NCBI GenBank assembly: GCA_035048815.1
Contig: JAUCBN010000037.1
Coordinates: forward strand, 14,102,001-14,166,000
Origin: Abelmoschus esculentus
Lineage: Eukaryota; Streptophyta; Magnoliopsida; Malvales; Malvaceae
Direction of reading: 5' to 3'
Length of the DNA: 64,000 nt
Part shown: one piece after another, positions 1 to 11,345 of the stretch
How the letters are laid out: the number at the start of each line of letters is the position of its first letter
How positions within the stretch are numbered: the stretch's first letter is position 1
Translations under genes and position numbers: made by a program
Notes under the pieces: generated by a model
Databases searched by the model: none
What the model was told of the DNA's origin: nothing
Seen by the model: the letters and a program-made list of their open reading frames with translations, nothing else

Positions 1-89
1 GTTTTACTTTTAAACATTCTTAGTTATATTTTCTTACTCATGATTTTTTTCTTCATTTTCGTGTATTGTTATTATGTTCTTGAATGCAG

Positions 90-1438
90 ATTTTTGGGTT
101 CCTTGATGTGGAGAAGAATGAATCAATTTCATTTAAGCAGGTAGTTATACACTCCATATCTCCCATTGGACTTCTAATTCTGTTTGTCTTCTTTGTTCGC
201 ATATTGCTACCTGACTAAGTTCATTGCAGCTTACCGATGAAAAATGATAGCCCACTGGTCATATCTAGAGGATCCTTTTACCTTAAGCACAGCCAAATAT
301 GTTCTCCATTGATTAAACCCTGCTTACCGATGAAAAATGATAGCCCACTGGTCATATCTAGAGGAACCTTTTACCTTAAGCACAGCCAAATATGTTCCCC
401 ATTGATTAAACCCTGTTTACCTGAAGACTTAGACTTATTTTTTCTGCATGGCCTAATTAGTTGTCCTTAGCAAGTCATGTTTCATGAACTTAAGGACTTG
501 TCATTCGTTCCTCCATGTTATCACCACTATTGCTTGTTCATTTCTGCTGCTGTATTACCCTTAGGTATCAAGTTTTGGTAGTATGCTGGTGTTCTAGTAT
601 TAGAGAAAAATTTAAGAAAACAGCTATACAGCTGAAAATTCTTTAGAGGCATACTTTTGTTGTGTATGAAATCCCGCATCATGTTTTATCATCGTCATCA
701 GCTGCCTTACAAAAATGAAATCGTTTCCTTGTAGAACAAAAGAACACTATTCCTTACCCTGACAGTTTCAGTCTTGTTCTATGTTTTGTATATCACTGCT
801 ATGTTCTTGTGTTTGACTTGAATGTGAAACAATACCTGAATTCGGTCTAAGCACCCCTTAAACAAAATTTCCTCCATTGATGGCTAACCAATATTGTTTT
901 CTGTCCTTCCTGACAGTTCTTATTTGGATCAGCTCATGTTCTGAACCAGCCACTCTTCAGGCAAGCATGTGAACTAGCCTTTGCTGAGTGTGACGAGGAC
1001 GGAGATGACTATTGTACGGAGAAAGAAGTATGCGGTTCTTTCTTTCCTTTCCCTTAGTTTGTGCGTTTATAATCAAACGATTAAATTAACCTTTTTTGAT
1101 TCTGTGATTGGTTCTGTCTCAGTTGGCAGATATTCTTAGACGCACATCTCCAGACCTGAATGCCGATGAGGTAAAGAAAAACTATACGGATTGTTTGTGA
1201 AATGTAGTTTTGATGTCATTTCCGAGTCGGTGAAATCTACGTGTATGTGTCGTTGAACTAATTGCAGGTCCATGGGTTGATCAATCTATTTGATACGGAC
1301 AACGATGGGACAATCAGCAGAGATGATTTCTTTTACTGCCTGAGGAAGAACCCTTTGCTGATAGCACTGTTCTCACCCAGATTGCTGCATAAAACATCCT
1401 CAAAAGCTAGTGATAAGATGCCGGAGGAAATTGTTTGA
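90..1438 (+). CDS. LPEAT2: LPEAT2-type lysophospholipid acyltransferase, C-terminal EF-hand part (gene starts outside window)
   Basis: Four coding exons are visible: 90-140, 917-1027, 1123-1170 and 1268-1438 (TGA at 1436-1438). All have GT-AG junctions and stay in one frame. They encode about 126 residues with EF-hands: a degenerate DVEKNESISFKQ loop, a canonical DEDGDDYCTEKE loop and a DTDNDGTISRDD loop, followed by the conserved RKNPLLIALFSPRL segment. Plant LPEAT2 enzymes acylate lysophosphatidylethanolamine in the ER and end in such EF-hands; the acyltransferase domain lies upstream of the window. Intron 140/917 carries a 93-bp tandem duplication. Family assignment rests on recalled similarity and on its position next to SOC1, as in Arabidopsis (At2g45670 beside At2g45660). 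Confidence 0.85.
230..415 (+). repeat. 93-bp tandem duplication inside an LPEAT2 intron
   Basis: Two adjacent copies, 230-322 and 323-415, differ at only a few positions and both begin with CTTACCGATG. They lie within the intron between 140 and 917. The open frame across both copies is a by-product of the duplication and is not considered coding. Confidence 0.9.
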
Positions 1439-2981
1439 CAAGTGGACGAGCCGTGCCGTGCCGATGTTCTCGACATGGATTTTGGCTTCCTGTTAGTGAT
1501 GGGGCATAATACGTAGCTCACATGCTTCTAATACATGTCCTGTATTTCTCTTTTGTGAAATCAGTGCTGATTGTTAATGGTCTGGAGCCAGTACTGTTTA
1601 AAAACTGATGGGCAATAGTTGTAAGCTGGTGTGACATGTGACAATTATGTGTTAAAAGTCATTATATTGAAAGGATTTATATTTACTACATGTGTATAAA
1701 TAAAAAAATTCTAATTTTAATAATCACATTACCCTGACTAACACCGATAACCAAGAGCTTGGAGATGGATACGCTAAAAGATAGAAGCGCATCAACATTG
1801 TAAGCAAAGGCAATGATTAAGGTATTCATTATTAAGGTATCTAGTTTTTAAATATCTGAAAATTAAGTTTTTGGTTTTTTTATATCTATTTATCTATCCA
1901 TATCCGATTTATTTAAATTAAGTATCCGTAAAATTAAATTACTGACTAAATAGGTGATGGATACTTAATTTATATTTTTTATAATTTAAAATTAAAAAAA
2001 TCATATATTAGACACATTAAATTTAAAATTTTATAATTTATAATTAAACATAAAAATTAATAATTCAAAATCAATTTTAAAATATTTAAATAATATATAA
2101 ATATATTAAATATATATTGATGTTTGTGTATGAGTTGAGGTGAACGCTCGATCAAATCAAATTAATTTTTTTTGAGTTATTCGTATTGATATTGGTGACG
2201 GCTAATAATTGAGTTTTTATTATAACTAAATTAAGAAAAATAATTAAAGCAATAAAAATAAATGATCAAGAAATCAAGATGTAAAAGTGGGTCGGGTTAG
2301 ATTGTTTTGTAGTATGGATTTAGAATGTAATTGTCTCATTCTTATAATGCAATATGTTGAAATTCAACTTAGAATAAAATACAACTTAAGTACATAAATA
2401 AAAGTTCTTTATTTTATTTCCTAGTTTATTCCTACTAGGATTCTTTTCCCACGTGGCTGATTTTCCATGTGTTTCTAAGCTTCGATTTTTATGCCGCTTA
2501 TCTTAAAATGTTCACCTTGGTTTTCTCTTCATATTGTTTCATATCAATATTTGTTTTTCAGGTGCTGTTTCGGCATGTGTTGTCGCGACGGGTTACTGTC
2601 ATGATGATATACTTTTTCTCAACTTGAAACTGCATCAGTACAGTTGCCATCTTATCGCCTTAATAATTTGCTACAGAGGCAACCTTCCACCGTGTCATTA
2701 TGTTGTATAGGTAACCTTTCATTGTGATATTTTGTTATCGTGACAACCTTATATTGAGCTATTTTACCTATCAAGGCATTAAAACAACATCAATACCCTT
2801 TTCTACAAAATTTTGAATAAATTCTATATTTAAGTGCATTAATGATGACTGTAAGAAATATGCAAAAATGACTCATATTGCTACTCAATTGACTCGAAAA
2901 CTAACAATAATTATAGTGAAAAAGGCCTATAAAATAGGACTTTTACGCACTCATTAAATGTATTATATTTTATAACTCAAA
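1439..2981. other. 3' flank of LPEAT2 and AT-rich intergenic DNA
   Basis: The first 250 bases or so are probably the LPEAT2 3' UTR. From about 1660 the sequence is very AT-rich with no plausible coding region. A less AT-rich patch at 2430-2800 has weakly repeated CAACCTT/TTGTTATCG-like phrases, but I recognise no gene or element in it. Confidence 0.6.
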
Positions 2982-2986
2982 CTTTA

Positions 2987-3230
2987 TGTTTAGTGGATCA
3001 ATCAATGGAAAATAACCAAGAAGGGATGAGAATTAGAAATTTAAAATTTTGTGGGATGATCGGAAAATTTGAAAAATAAAAAACACAAGATTTATAGTGG
3101 TTCAAGCTTCGAACAAGCTCTACAGTCACTATCTTAGCTCCCATTAAGGATTTTTAACCCAATTCACTAAGAATTCGACCTTTTTCTCGGTTTAAGGGAT
3201 AACCGTTACAAGCCGAATCAATCTTTCTAT
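2987..3230 (-). repeat. Truncated 3' LTR of the copia element
   Basis: The segment 3080-3225 closely matches 15980-16120 of the solo LTR (shared phrases such as TTTATAGTGGTTCAAGCTTC and GACCTTTTTCTCGGTT). The match weakens toward 2987, the CA end in minus orientation. Homology stops near 3230, so about 800 bp of the LTR 5' part is missing. Confidence 0.75.
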
Positions 3231-3479
3231 GCTTTATATGATAGGCTTCTAAAAGACTAAGAGTTTCTAAAGCCTCTAAATGATGCATGTTAATGATCAA
3301 ATGTTATGATCAAGAGCACCATAGGCATGTTTTACTATGTAATGATCAATGGGTATCATATTTCATAGATTCAATGTCAAATATCATACAAGCACAATAA
3401 TCAAGGAAGACATAGAATCAATTATCATGTAAGAACTTATGCTCAACCAAAAGCATACTTACGACCATTGACAAAAAAA

Positions 3480-4293
3480 TTTAATAAAAGTAAAGACATA
3501 AATACCGATAAAGCTTATAATTTCAAATTTCCCTTTGAAGTTGTCATCAAGCATCACCACTCCACTAGTATCAAGCTCTAGCACCTTTAATATTCTTTTG
3601 TCTCCGGTCATTCCCCTTGAGCATCTACTATCAAGGTGTCACATAATTTGATTTGAAACTTTGGCCTTGTAGCAATGCTCAACCTATAGACATGGAATCA
3701 CATTTTGGCTTTTGGTACCCAAACTTGTTTGGGTCCATATGTATTAGTTCCAAAAAGCTTTGTTCTCATAGGGAGCCAAGTGATAATAACATAAGCATCA
3801 TTAAAAGCAACCACATCTTTAGGTATCCATGTGTTCCTAATCATTTTACCTTTAATATGCCTAGGGAGTCTTCTATGTTTATAGTTCCTAAAGGTCTTTC
3901 TAACATGATTAGTTCTAGAGGATTCACCTTTAAATTAATTGTTTGAACTAATCTTGTCTAAGGAACCTTTTAAATCACTAATTTATTTTAGGTGATCTTT
4001 CTTTTACCTTAAAAAGTAAATTATGTTTGTCAAAATTTTTCTTTTCTAATTCGTCAAATTTCTCATGCATTTTTTAACTTACTTTCTAATTCTAAATTAG
4101 TTCTAGCTAATGAATCATTTTTTTCTTTAAGTCTAAAAGCATTTTTTTTATTCTTCTTAAGAAATTTCTTATAGTCTAAAACTAATTCATCATAATCATC
4201 TTGCAATTCCTCATAAATATCATATAATTCATCATAAGATAAATTATTACAAAAGGTGTCAATGGTTACCTTTGGCTCATTGTCAGGAGTCAT
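3480..4293 (-). pseudogene. Copia gag and protease remains
   Basis: Minus-strand translation gives a lysine/glutamate-rich coiled segment (4293-4063). It is followed by frame-broken text with the gag hallmark TYGPKQVWVPKAKM near 3715-3690, and then a protease active-site region near 3640-3600 where the usual DSG reads DSR followed by CSRGMTGDK. Several stops and shifts interrupt it. In an intact copia element this block precedes the integrase. Here it lies after the RT fragment. Confidence 0.7.
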
Positions 4294-4802
4294 GAGAGCT
4301 CCCCCATCATGCTTATCTCGAATTCACCTTGTATTAGCTTAGAAAATTCTTGACAATAACATCCATTAGTAGATCCAGAAATAATATCATCAACATAAAT
4401 TTGAACTACTAAGATGTCATTTTTAAACATTTTTATAAAAAGTGTAGTGTCCACCTTTCCTTTTTCAAAACCTTTTTCAATTAAGAAATTTGAAAGTCTT
4501 TCATACCAAGCTCTAGGAGCTTGTTTCAAACCATATAAAGCTTTTGTTAATTTAAACACAAGGTTTGGAAATTTTGGATCCTCAAAACCCGTTGGTTGTT
4601 CAACATACATTTCTTCATTTATAAAACCATTTAAAAAAGTACTTTTGACATCCATTTGAAAAAACTTGAAATCATGATAACATGCAAATGTAAGTAACAT
4701 CCTAATAGCTTCCATTCTAGCTACGGGTGCATAAGTTTCATCGAAATCTATTCCCTCTTCTTGAGTGTAACCTTGAGCAACTAATCTAGCTTTATTTCTC
4801 AC
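4290..4802 (-). pseudogene. Copia reverse transcriptase fragment
   Basis: 170 open residues include the copia RT signatures KARLVAQGYTQEEGIDF, ETYAPVAR, the QMDVKSTFLNG block, KALYGLKQAPRAWY and the catalytic YVDD box (VQIYVDDIIS). The fragment ends soon after YVDD and is directly joined to gag-derived sequence, so the rest of RT and RNase H are absent. It is out of frame with the integrase piece upstream. Confidence 0.85.
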
Positions 4803-5032
4803 AATGTTACCACTCTCATCTTGTTTGTTTCTAAAAACCCATTTAGTTCCTATAGTAAATTTATTACTAAGCCTATCAACTAATGTCCATACATTACTTC
4901 TCTCAAATTAATTTAACTCTTCTTGCATAGCTAATATCCAAAAATCATCATCTAAAGCTTTATTGATATTTTTAGGCTCTATGCATGAGATAAATGCAAT
5001 ACTGTTCATTAATCTAAGAGAAGAATGAGTAG

Positions 5033-6319
5033 TTACCCCCTTGGATGGATCACCCAAAATTTTACCACCTTTGACATAGTTGAACCTCTTGGGTAGCTCA
5101 TTTCCCTTTCTTCAAGCTTTACATCTCCTAAAGCTTCTATTGGAGGATCTTGTGTTTCCTCATTGGTTGGAACCCTATTCACCTTTGATGTTTGTCCCTC
5201 ATCAATGGTTTCAATGATTCCTACATCATCATCATCACAAGAATCATTCCTAGGAAGGAGGTTATCACCGAAAACCACATGTATTGACTCTTCTACAACT
5301 AAGGTTCTTTTGTTAAAAACTCTATAAGCCTTTGAAAGTTGAGAATATCTAAGAAAAATGGCTTCATCACTTTTTGCATCAAATTTACCTAAATTATATT
5401 TTTCATTATTTAAAACAAAACACTTGCACCCAAAAGGGTGAAAATAGCTAATGTTAAGCTTTTTGGATTTTAAAATCTCATAAGGAGTTTTCTTTAAAAT
5501 TGACCTAATCATTACACAATTTATAATATAACAAGAAGTGTTTGTGGCTTCCGCCCAAAAATACTTAGGTAAATTGTTTTCACAAAGCATGGTCCTAGCC
5601 ATTTCTTCTAAAGTTCTATTTTTCCTCTCAACCACCCCATTTTGTTGAGGAGTGCGAGGAGCCGAAAAATTATAGCTAATCCTATTTTCATTACAAAAAT
5701 TCTCAAAACCTAAATTTTGAAATTTGATTCCATGATCACTTCTAATATGAGAAATTCTTTAATCAAGATTATTTTGAGAAATATTTGAAAATGTGATAAA
5801 TTTTTCTAAGGCTTCATCTTTAATACTTAAAAATAGAACCCAAGTGTATCTAGAGTAATCATCTACAATAACAAATGCATATGATTTTCCACCCAAGCTA
5901 GTTGTCCTAATAGGTCCAAAAAGATCCATATGGATCAATTGTAATACTCTACTAGTTGAAACATCATTAATTGACTTAAAAGAAACTCTCTTTTGTTTAC
6001 CTTTAGAACATGCATCACAAATCTTATCTAAAGAGAACTTGAGCTTAGGTAAACCACTAACTAGATTTTGGGAAGCTAATTTCTCTAAAACACTTATGCT
6101 AGCATGTCCTAGTTTCCTATGCCATAACCATGCATCATTTTCATCACTAGCTACTAAGCATGCATGAGATAGATTTATGTCATCTAGATGCACCATATAG
6201 ATATTTTCTATGCGATGACCTATGAGCTTTATTTTATTGGATTCTATGTCTATTATTTTGCAACCATGTTTATCAAAAGAGACATAAAAACCTTTATCAC
6301 ATAATTGACTAATGCTCAA
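5033..6319 (-). pseudogene. Copia GAG-pre-integrase and integrase
   Basis: Two open stretches (6319-5759 and 5635-5033) share one frame and are separated by an in-frame stop near 5759. The first has the GAG-pre-integrase motif WLWHRKLGHASI, the zinc-binding CDACSKGKQKR region and the first catalytic Asp in HMDLFGPI. The second Asp lies in the stop-containing link (SDHG context), and the catalytic Glu is in NGVVERKNRTLEE. The 5' end is cut abruptly at 6319 by the LTR-like segment, inside the SISQLCDKGF region. Confidence 0.85.
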
Positions 6320-7580
6320 TGATAAGTCCTCAAAAGACTATCACTTTTACACCTTCCATTGACAATAATTACTTAATCTACACCTATTTGGACTGATGCA
6401 TAAGCCTAATGTGTGATATTTGCATACGTTGCCTTTATGACAAATAAGGATGATATTTATAGAAAATATAAGCTTTAATGCATCTTTGTGCATTTGCAGG
6501 TAAATTTGGACCCTGATCGAACCAGCCACAGATGGGAGCTTCTACTGATGGAAGCTAAGCAGACTCAAAGCCAGACCTCCGTCGGGGCAGCAGATGCATC
6601 CTGCCGAGGCGGGGAATTTCTTGAGACCCAAAAGTCAAAGTGGTGATCGATTTGAAGAGAATAAAAAGCTGGATTTTTCTAGACACTTTGCAGAGCAATT
6701 GGAGTTCGAGAAGACGGTGTAAAGATGGAAAGAACCAAATTAAGATATTTACCTTTTCAAAGAAGGAAACGTCCAAACTTACTAAACTTCTTCTCCAAGG
6801 CTGATGTTGCCCTAGTTTTAGCCTATATAAAGGATGCGTTGTCCAAGAGAAAAAGGGAGGAGAGTTCATAATAAACTTTAGAGATTTCTTTGTTTTTCAT
6901 TATGTTCTAAATTCTCTTAGGGTTTAGATGAAAGTTGTCGAGTATTTGTGAGAGGATATTGATTTTGTTTTCTTGTGAGAGATTTATTTATCTAATATCG
7001 GGAGAGTTAGATTCACGAAAGGAATAAGTATGGTATTTTTCTAGCTGGAAAATACTAACTTGGCCTAGGGATAGGTTAGAGTTTCAGCGGCTAAAAGAAG
7101 TGTGAGACTGGTTGGTGGTTATAATTGATTCACACCGGGAGGTATCATCAAGGATTAGTCATTAACAATATTTCGACTTAGGGATAAGCAGAGTCATCAG
7201 AGGACACTTTGCCGAACCTTGAAGAAGTCCACCAAAGAGCAAGGTATTGCCGCGGCGGACGTACCCTTCACTGTCGAGGCAGTAGGACTGTAGTACTGCC
7301 GAGGTAGTATTGTGTAATTGCATTAGACGGAAACAAGTCTTGAATCCACAATACGACATAACTGGATCCTGCCCATTGTCTCAAATTGATTTTATTCTCT
7401 ATTTTCTTTTTATTATTCAAGTTATTTTCATTCAATTCAGGACGACCAAATTAATCTGTGTTTTTTACTTTATTTCTTTTGCAGAGCGAGAAGAGCAAAG
7501 GAACATATTCAGTATACCAATCCCTGTGGAGACGATACTCGATATTTATCACTTTATTACTTGCGACGTGTTCACTTGCA
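6320..7580 (+). mobile_element. LTR-like segment (possibly Athila-type gypsy) nested in the copia element
   Basis: The segment starts TGATAAGTCC and ends CACTTGCA, giving TG...CA ends. Its right end (TCCCTGTGGAGACGATACTC, then TTATTACTTGCGACG) resembles the 3' ends of Athila-type gypsy LTRs as I remember them. A TATA-like CCTATATAAAGG lies at about 6820-6832. The 5-bp flanks differ (CTCAA left, CTAAG right). The left flank is copia integrase and the right flank is copia LTR, so this is not a simple insertion. Family and orientation are tentative. Confidence 0.5.
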
Positions 7581-8945
7581 CTAAGGATTTTGAAACCAAT
7601 TCACTAAATGAATTCAACCTTTTTCTAGGTTCAAGGGATAACCTTTACAAACAAGCCAATTTTCTACCCAAAATTGACTTGATCCTCACAAACGATTACA
7701 AGAGATAAGAATGGGCTAAAAGAATTATCTCACAAGAAATATATGCCCCAATTATAAATATACTCTTCCCAAACACAATTACAAAGAAACAAATTGAAAT
7801 ACAAGAGTTGGGAGTCAAGGTTTCCGATGGAGTACTTGGGAGTTGGATTTTTGTGCTTGGATGTTGCTTGAGGTTCAATAGTTGTTAATGCTGCTCAAAA
7901 TGCTTCAATTTATACCTTCTCATTGATTTTTAACCGTTGGGGTTGTTGGAGTTGTAAATATAGACGTTGAAGCTTTCTCTTTCCATCATAAATGCACTCT
8001 GATAGAATTGGTAACGAAACACGGGCTACCTATTTCGAAACAGAACACAAATAGAAAGAGACGTGCATTCATTAAAGGGCGTATCAAAACGGGTATCGAT
8101 ACCTGAAGTAAATTGTGAAGTTTGGTATCGATACGGGTATCGAAACGGAGTAACCACCATTTAAAGCTTTAACTGCAAAAGCCTTAATTTTAAATATTTT
8201 TAAAATAATTAAAAACTCAAGGCCTGGTTCGATACTAGGTCGAAACATTTGTTGGCAGTGAGGTCCCGGTATCGAAATTTGTATCGATACTTGTTCTTAG
8301 TCTCAAGAACAAGCTTTCAAAAACAAAGGGCGGTATCAATACCTGTTCTAGTGGTATCGATACGCTCATATAAAAACACTTAGAAAAATTATTTCAAAGT
8401 TCTTGGTTTGACTTGAAACCTTAATTTTGACTTGTAACTTAAAAATTTATTACAGAATAAGTCCTTTAACATAATTGTTATATCAAAATCAATATTAGTT
8501 TTACAATCACGGTATCGAAACGAGTCTGCCTTTAAAACAAGGGGTGTCGAAACAACTTGAAGGTTGTATCGAAATGTTTTGAATCAGCCAAAACTAGTAT
8601 CGAAACGTTGAGTTGTGGTATCGATATTACATTAAATTTTTAATTTTATCTTTAATTACAAAGAGTGGTATCGAAATGATCTTGTACCGTATCGAAACGA
8701 ATGAAAATCTCAAGAACATTCTTTAAAATTATAAGCATGGTATCAATACCATTAAGGATGGTATCAAAACAGTTGTTCGATTTTGAATGTTTTGGCTTTA
8801 AAAATCTTAAGGAAAAATAGATTTTGGGTTATTGTTTTGACTTAAAAAACTTTGTTGACTTGTCAAATTGTTTTGACCTTAAAAATTTATTTACAAAATA
8901 GTCTTTTAACTTATTTGTTATATTAAAATCAAATTTGGTTTTACA
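7581..8945 (-). repeat. 5' LTR of the copia element, 3' end truncated
   Basis: The segment 7587-8050 matches 16038-16470 of the solo LTR. The 8945 end matches the solo-LTR 5' end (revcomp TGTAAAACCAAA). It is longer than the corresponding solo-LTR part because the block carrying GTATCGATAC-like words is expanded, and the motif TTATATCAAAATCAA...GGTTTTACA occurs twice (about 8475-8505 and 8915-8945). The LTR 3' end is missing at the junction with the nested segment. Confidence 0.75.
8085..8785. repeat. Cluster of GTATCGATAC/GTATCGAAAC words in the copia LTR
   Basis: At least a dozen copies or close variants of GGTATCGATACC are present at irregular spacing (for example near 8092, 8142, 8152, 8267, 8284, 8362, 8512, 8617, 8667 and 8738). 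Many are perfect palindromes. The equivalent block in the solo LTR at 15884-16956 is shorter. Confidence 0.85.
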
Positions 8946-8950
8946 CTTTA

Positions 8951-11345
8951 TTTGATTTTTTGAGTTAATTTGAGTTTATGAAATTTTAGTTGAGTCGAGT
9001 TTTGAAGTTTTTATATAAATTAAATTATAATTATTTATCATGTTATATTACAGTTTAATTTTAATTTAAATTATCTTCTCTAATCATATAAGATATACAT
9101 ATATATTCGTATTCTTTACGTATGCATATACTTCTTCGTATTTGTTTATAATGATATATAAAAAGAAAAATTGAGAAACTCAACTTAAACTTAAAAATCA
9201 ACCCATTAATTACTAATAATTTTTATTTATTCGAATTTTTATTTTATAGCTTAAATTATTTAATTTTTTAATTGAAGAATTTAATTGGGATAATTTTAAA
9301 ATATAAAAGAGATAAATTTTATCAAAAAAATAAATATCTAAAAATATATTTAAGAGTAAATTATTAAAGTGAATATCCAAAAATATCTCTCTAATATTAA
9401 AACTTAACGATGTTTATCGAAAAAATCATTTAAATATTTAAATTTAGATAGACCAATACTATAAATTATAAATTTTGAAAAGAATAAAATACAATTTTAC
9501 CAATAATATAGATTAGCGTGGCCCCACTGTATCATCCCTTATCTATGAACACGTGGTTATTAAAAACTCTTTGTACAGAAACGTGACTGATTCGACACGT
9601 ATTTACTATTACGTACAGGACACTTTCTATCCCAAAAGGTATCATTTTAAAATTTAATAAAAATATGGGGTAGATTAGGAAATATTTCTTTTATAGAGTG
9701 ATATTTTTGATTTAAAAAGAATTGTCTCGAGGAGTGGTTGTGTGTTTCAACTTTTTCGTGAGCTTTCGAAACCTGATTGGTCCGTTGTGTACGGTATTGT
9801 ACGGACGACATTGACCTTTTTCTAATATACATTTGTTTCACCATTTTTAACTTCTCCCGAAAGACGAAATTATGGAATTATTTTATTAGTGATGAGTTAT
9901 TATTGACGCTAAATATCGTTAAATATCACTTAATTGATTAATAAAGATTAAATTTTTTAAAATTTAACGTATGTTAATTTAATTAGAATTTTATTTTAAA
10001 TAATTTATAATTATATGTTGAGTTCTTAAAATTTTTAATGTTTATTAATTAATTTAATAATATTTAACAGGATTCAATATTAATGATATTAAATAATATT
10101 CCACGCACGTTTATTTTCAAGCATGTTTTAGTTTTGGGTTTATATTATGCGTTTACTGAAACAAGTAAGATATGAAGTTTTAGATAATGCTAAAATAATT
10201 TTTTAGTCTTAAACTTGCAAAAATTATAAGATAATCAATAAACTTTTGTTTCATTTATGAAATTATCATTAAATTTATTAAAATATTATAAAATAATCAT
10301 CGAAATTTATCAAAATTTATCAAAACAGTCTTTAAACTGAGTAGAAATCCTATGTCCCTTAATTATGTTTCCTTCCGTCTCTTGTTAAATATTCTTAAAA
10401 TTTTAAATTTTAAACTCTAACCCTAATTATCTATATTCTAAATCGTAAACTTTATACCCTAAAAAATAAATTCTGCCTTTAATTCCATAAACTCTAACCT
10501 CATCTCCTAACCTTAAATTTTAAACTCGTTAATTTAAAATGAGACACGAAAAGAAGAATCGTTAGGGATAGACGATTTACGTCCCTTTAACTTATCAAAT
10601 TTTATCACTTGTAGAGAGTATTTTGAAACTAGATCAAAAGTTTAATATTATAATTTCTGAAAATTCAGTGGTTGTAAAGATCATTTCAGAATAGAATAGT
10701 GGCCAATTATGTATTTTACCCAATATTTTATTTCAAAAACTATTAATATTGAATAAAATAAATATCTCTTTGCTTAAACAGCTGATCTAGGTGTGGGTTT
10801 TGAGGCAGATAGATGAATAAGGAAAGGTTGATATTTCTGGAATTTGGGGGATTATTTCTTTTCCTTTTCTTCCTTCTGATGGTTACTAAAAAAGGGTCTG
10901 CCGAATCGAGATAAATCAATCAAAACTAATAATTTTCTAATCCTGGATCTTCTGGGTCTGCTTCATAAACATCGGATCTTCTTTGGGGTTTCTCTTTTTC
11001 CTGGATTTGGTCTTCTCTTTGGTTGATTAACTTTCTGGGGTTTCATTCTTCTTCTTCTTCTTTTAGTAGGACTTGTTTGTTTTCCCAGAATTTCTGGGTT
11101 GGGGTTTTCCTTCACTTTTCCGGTACGGTTTACACCAAAGAAAATTTTGTTTCTTGTGTCGTGTTTTCATTGAAGCAATCAAACAACCAGACCGTACGGA
11201 AATCTCCATTGTTTCGCAGCTCTCTCAGATTCTTTGTCCCCTTTAAACATATCCTTACGAGAGAACAAAAAAAGGGTTTTCTGGGTTTTCTTCGGCTTGC
11301 TTTTTTCTAATACCACTGGTTCATTTTTGCTTGAAGGAGCTGAAA
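8951..11345. other. AT-rich intergenic DNA and presumed SOC1-like promoter and leader
   Basis: 8951-10390 is AT-rich with no credible gene. 10390-10520 contains degenerate telomere-like words (CTAACCCTAA, TACCCTAAA). From about 10850 to 11345 the sequence turns pyrimidine-rich with CTTCTTCTT runs, as expected for a MADS-box 5' UTR. An upstream ATG-initiated frame at 11023-11310 could act as an upstream ORF only if transcription starts above it, which the sequence does not show. Confidence 0.5.

Larger units (their letters stand above)
2987..8945 (-). mobile_element. Decayed, rearranged Ty1/copia (SIRE-like) retrotransposon with intact outer ends
   Basis: Read on the minus strand, the element starts TGTAAAACC at 8945 and ends at 2987. 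The 5-bp sequence CTTTA occurs directly outside both ends (2982-2986 and 8946-8950), so they are termini of one insertion. Internal pieces are all on the minus strand but out of order: LTR (8945 to about 7581), foreign LTR-like segment (7580-6320), GAG-pre-integrase and integrase (6319-5033), part of reverse transcriptase (4802-4290), then gag and protease remains (4293 to about 3480), then the last part of an LTR (about 3230-2987). RNase H and the primer binding site are missing. The LTR 3' region carries a C-run like SIRE-type LTRs (revcomp of AAGAGGGGGGTGAATTGG in the copy at 15884-16956). Confidence 0.8.

Noticed and set aside
237..470. Plus-strand ORF in the first LPEAT2 intron
   Set aside because: It is open only because a 93-bp non-coding unit (divisible by three) is duplicated; it lies between clear splice sites.
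3653..3946. 97-codon plus-strand ORF
   Set aside because: It is the antisense shadow of degraded copia gag/protease, which is recognisable on the minus strand.
7310..7708. 132-codon plus-strand ORF
   Set aside because: It crosses the joint between the nested LTR-like segment and the copia LTR and matches nothing.
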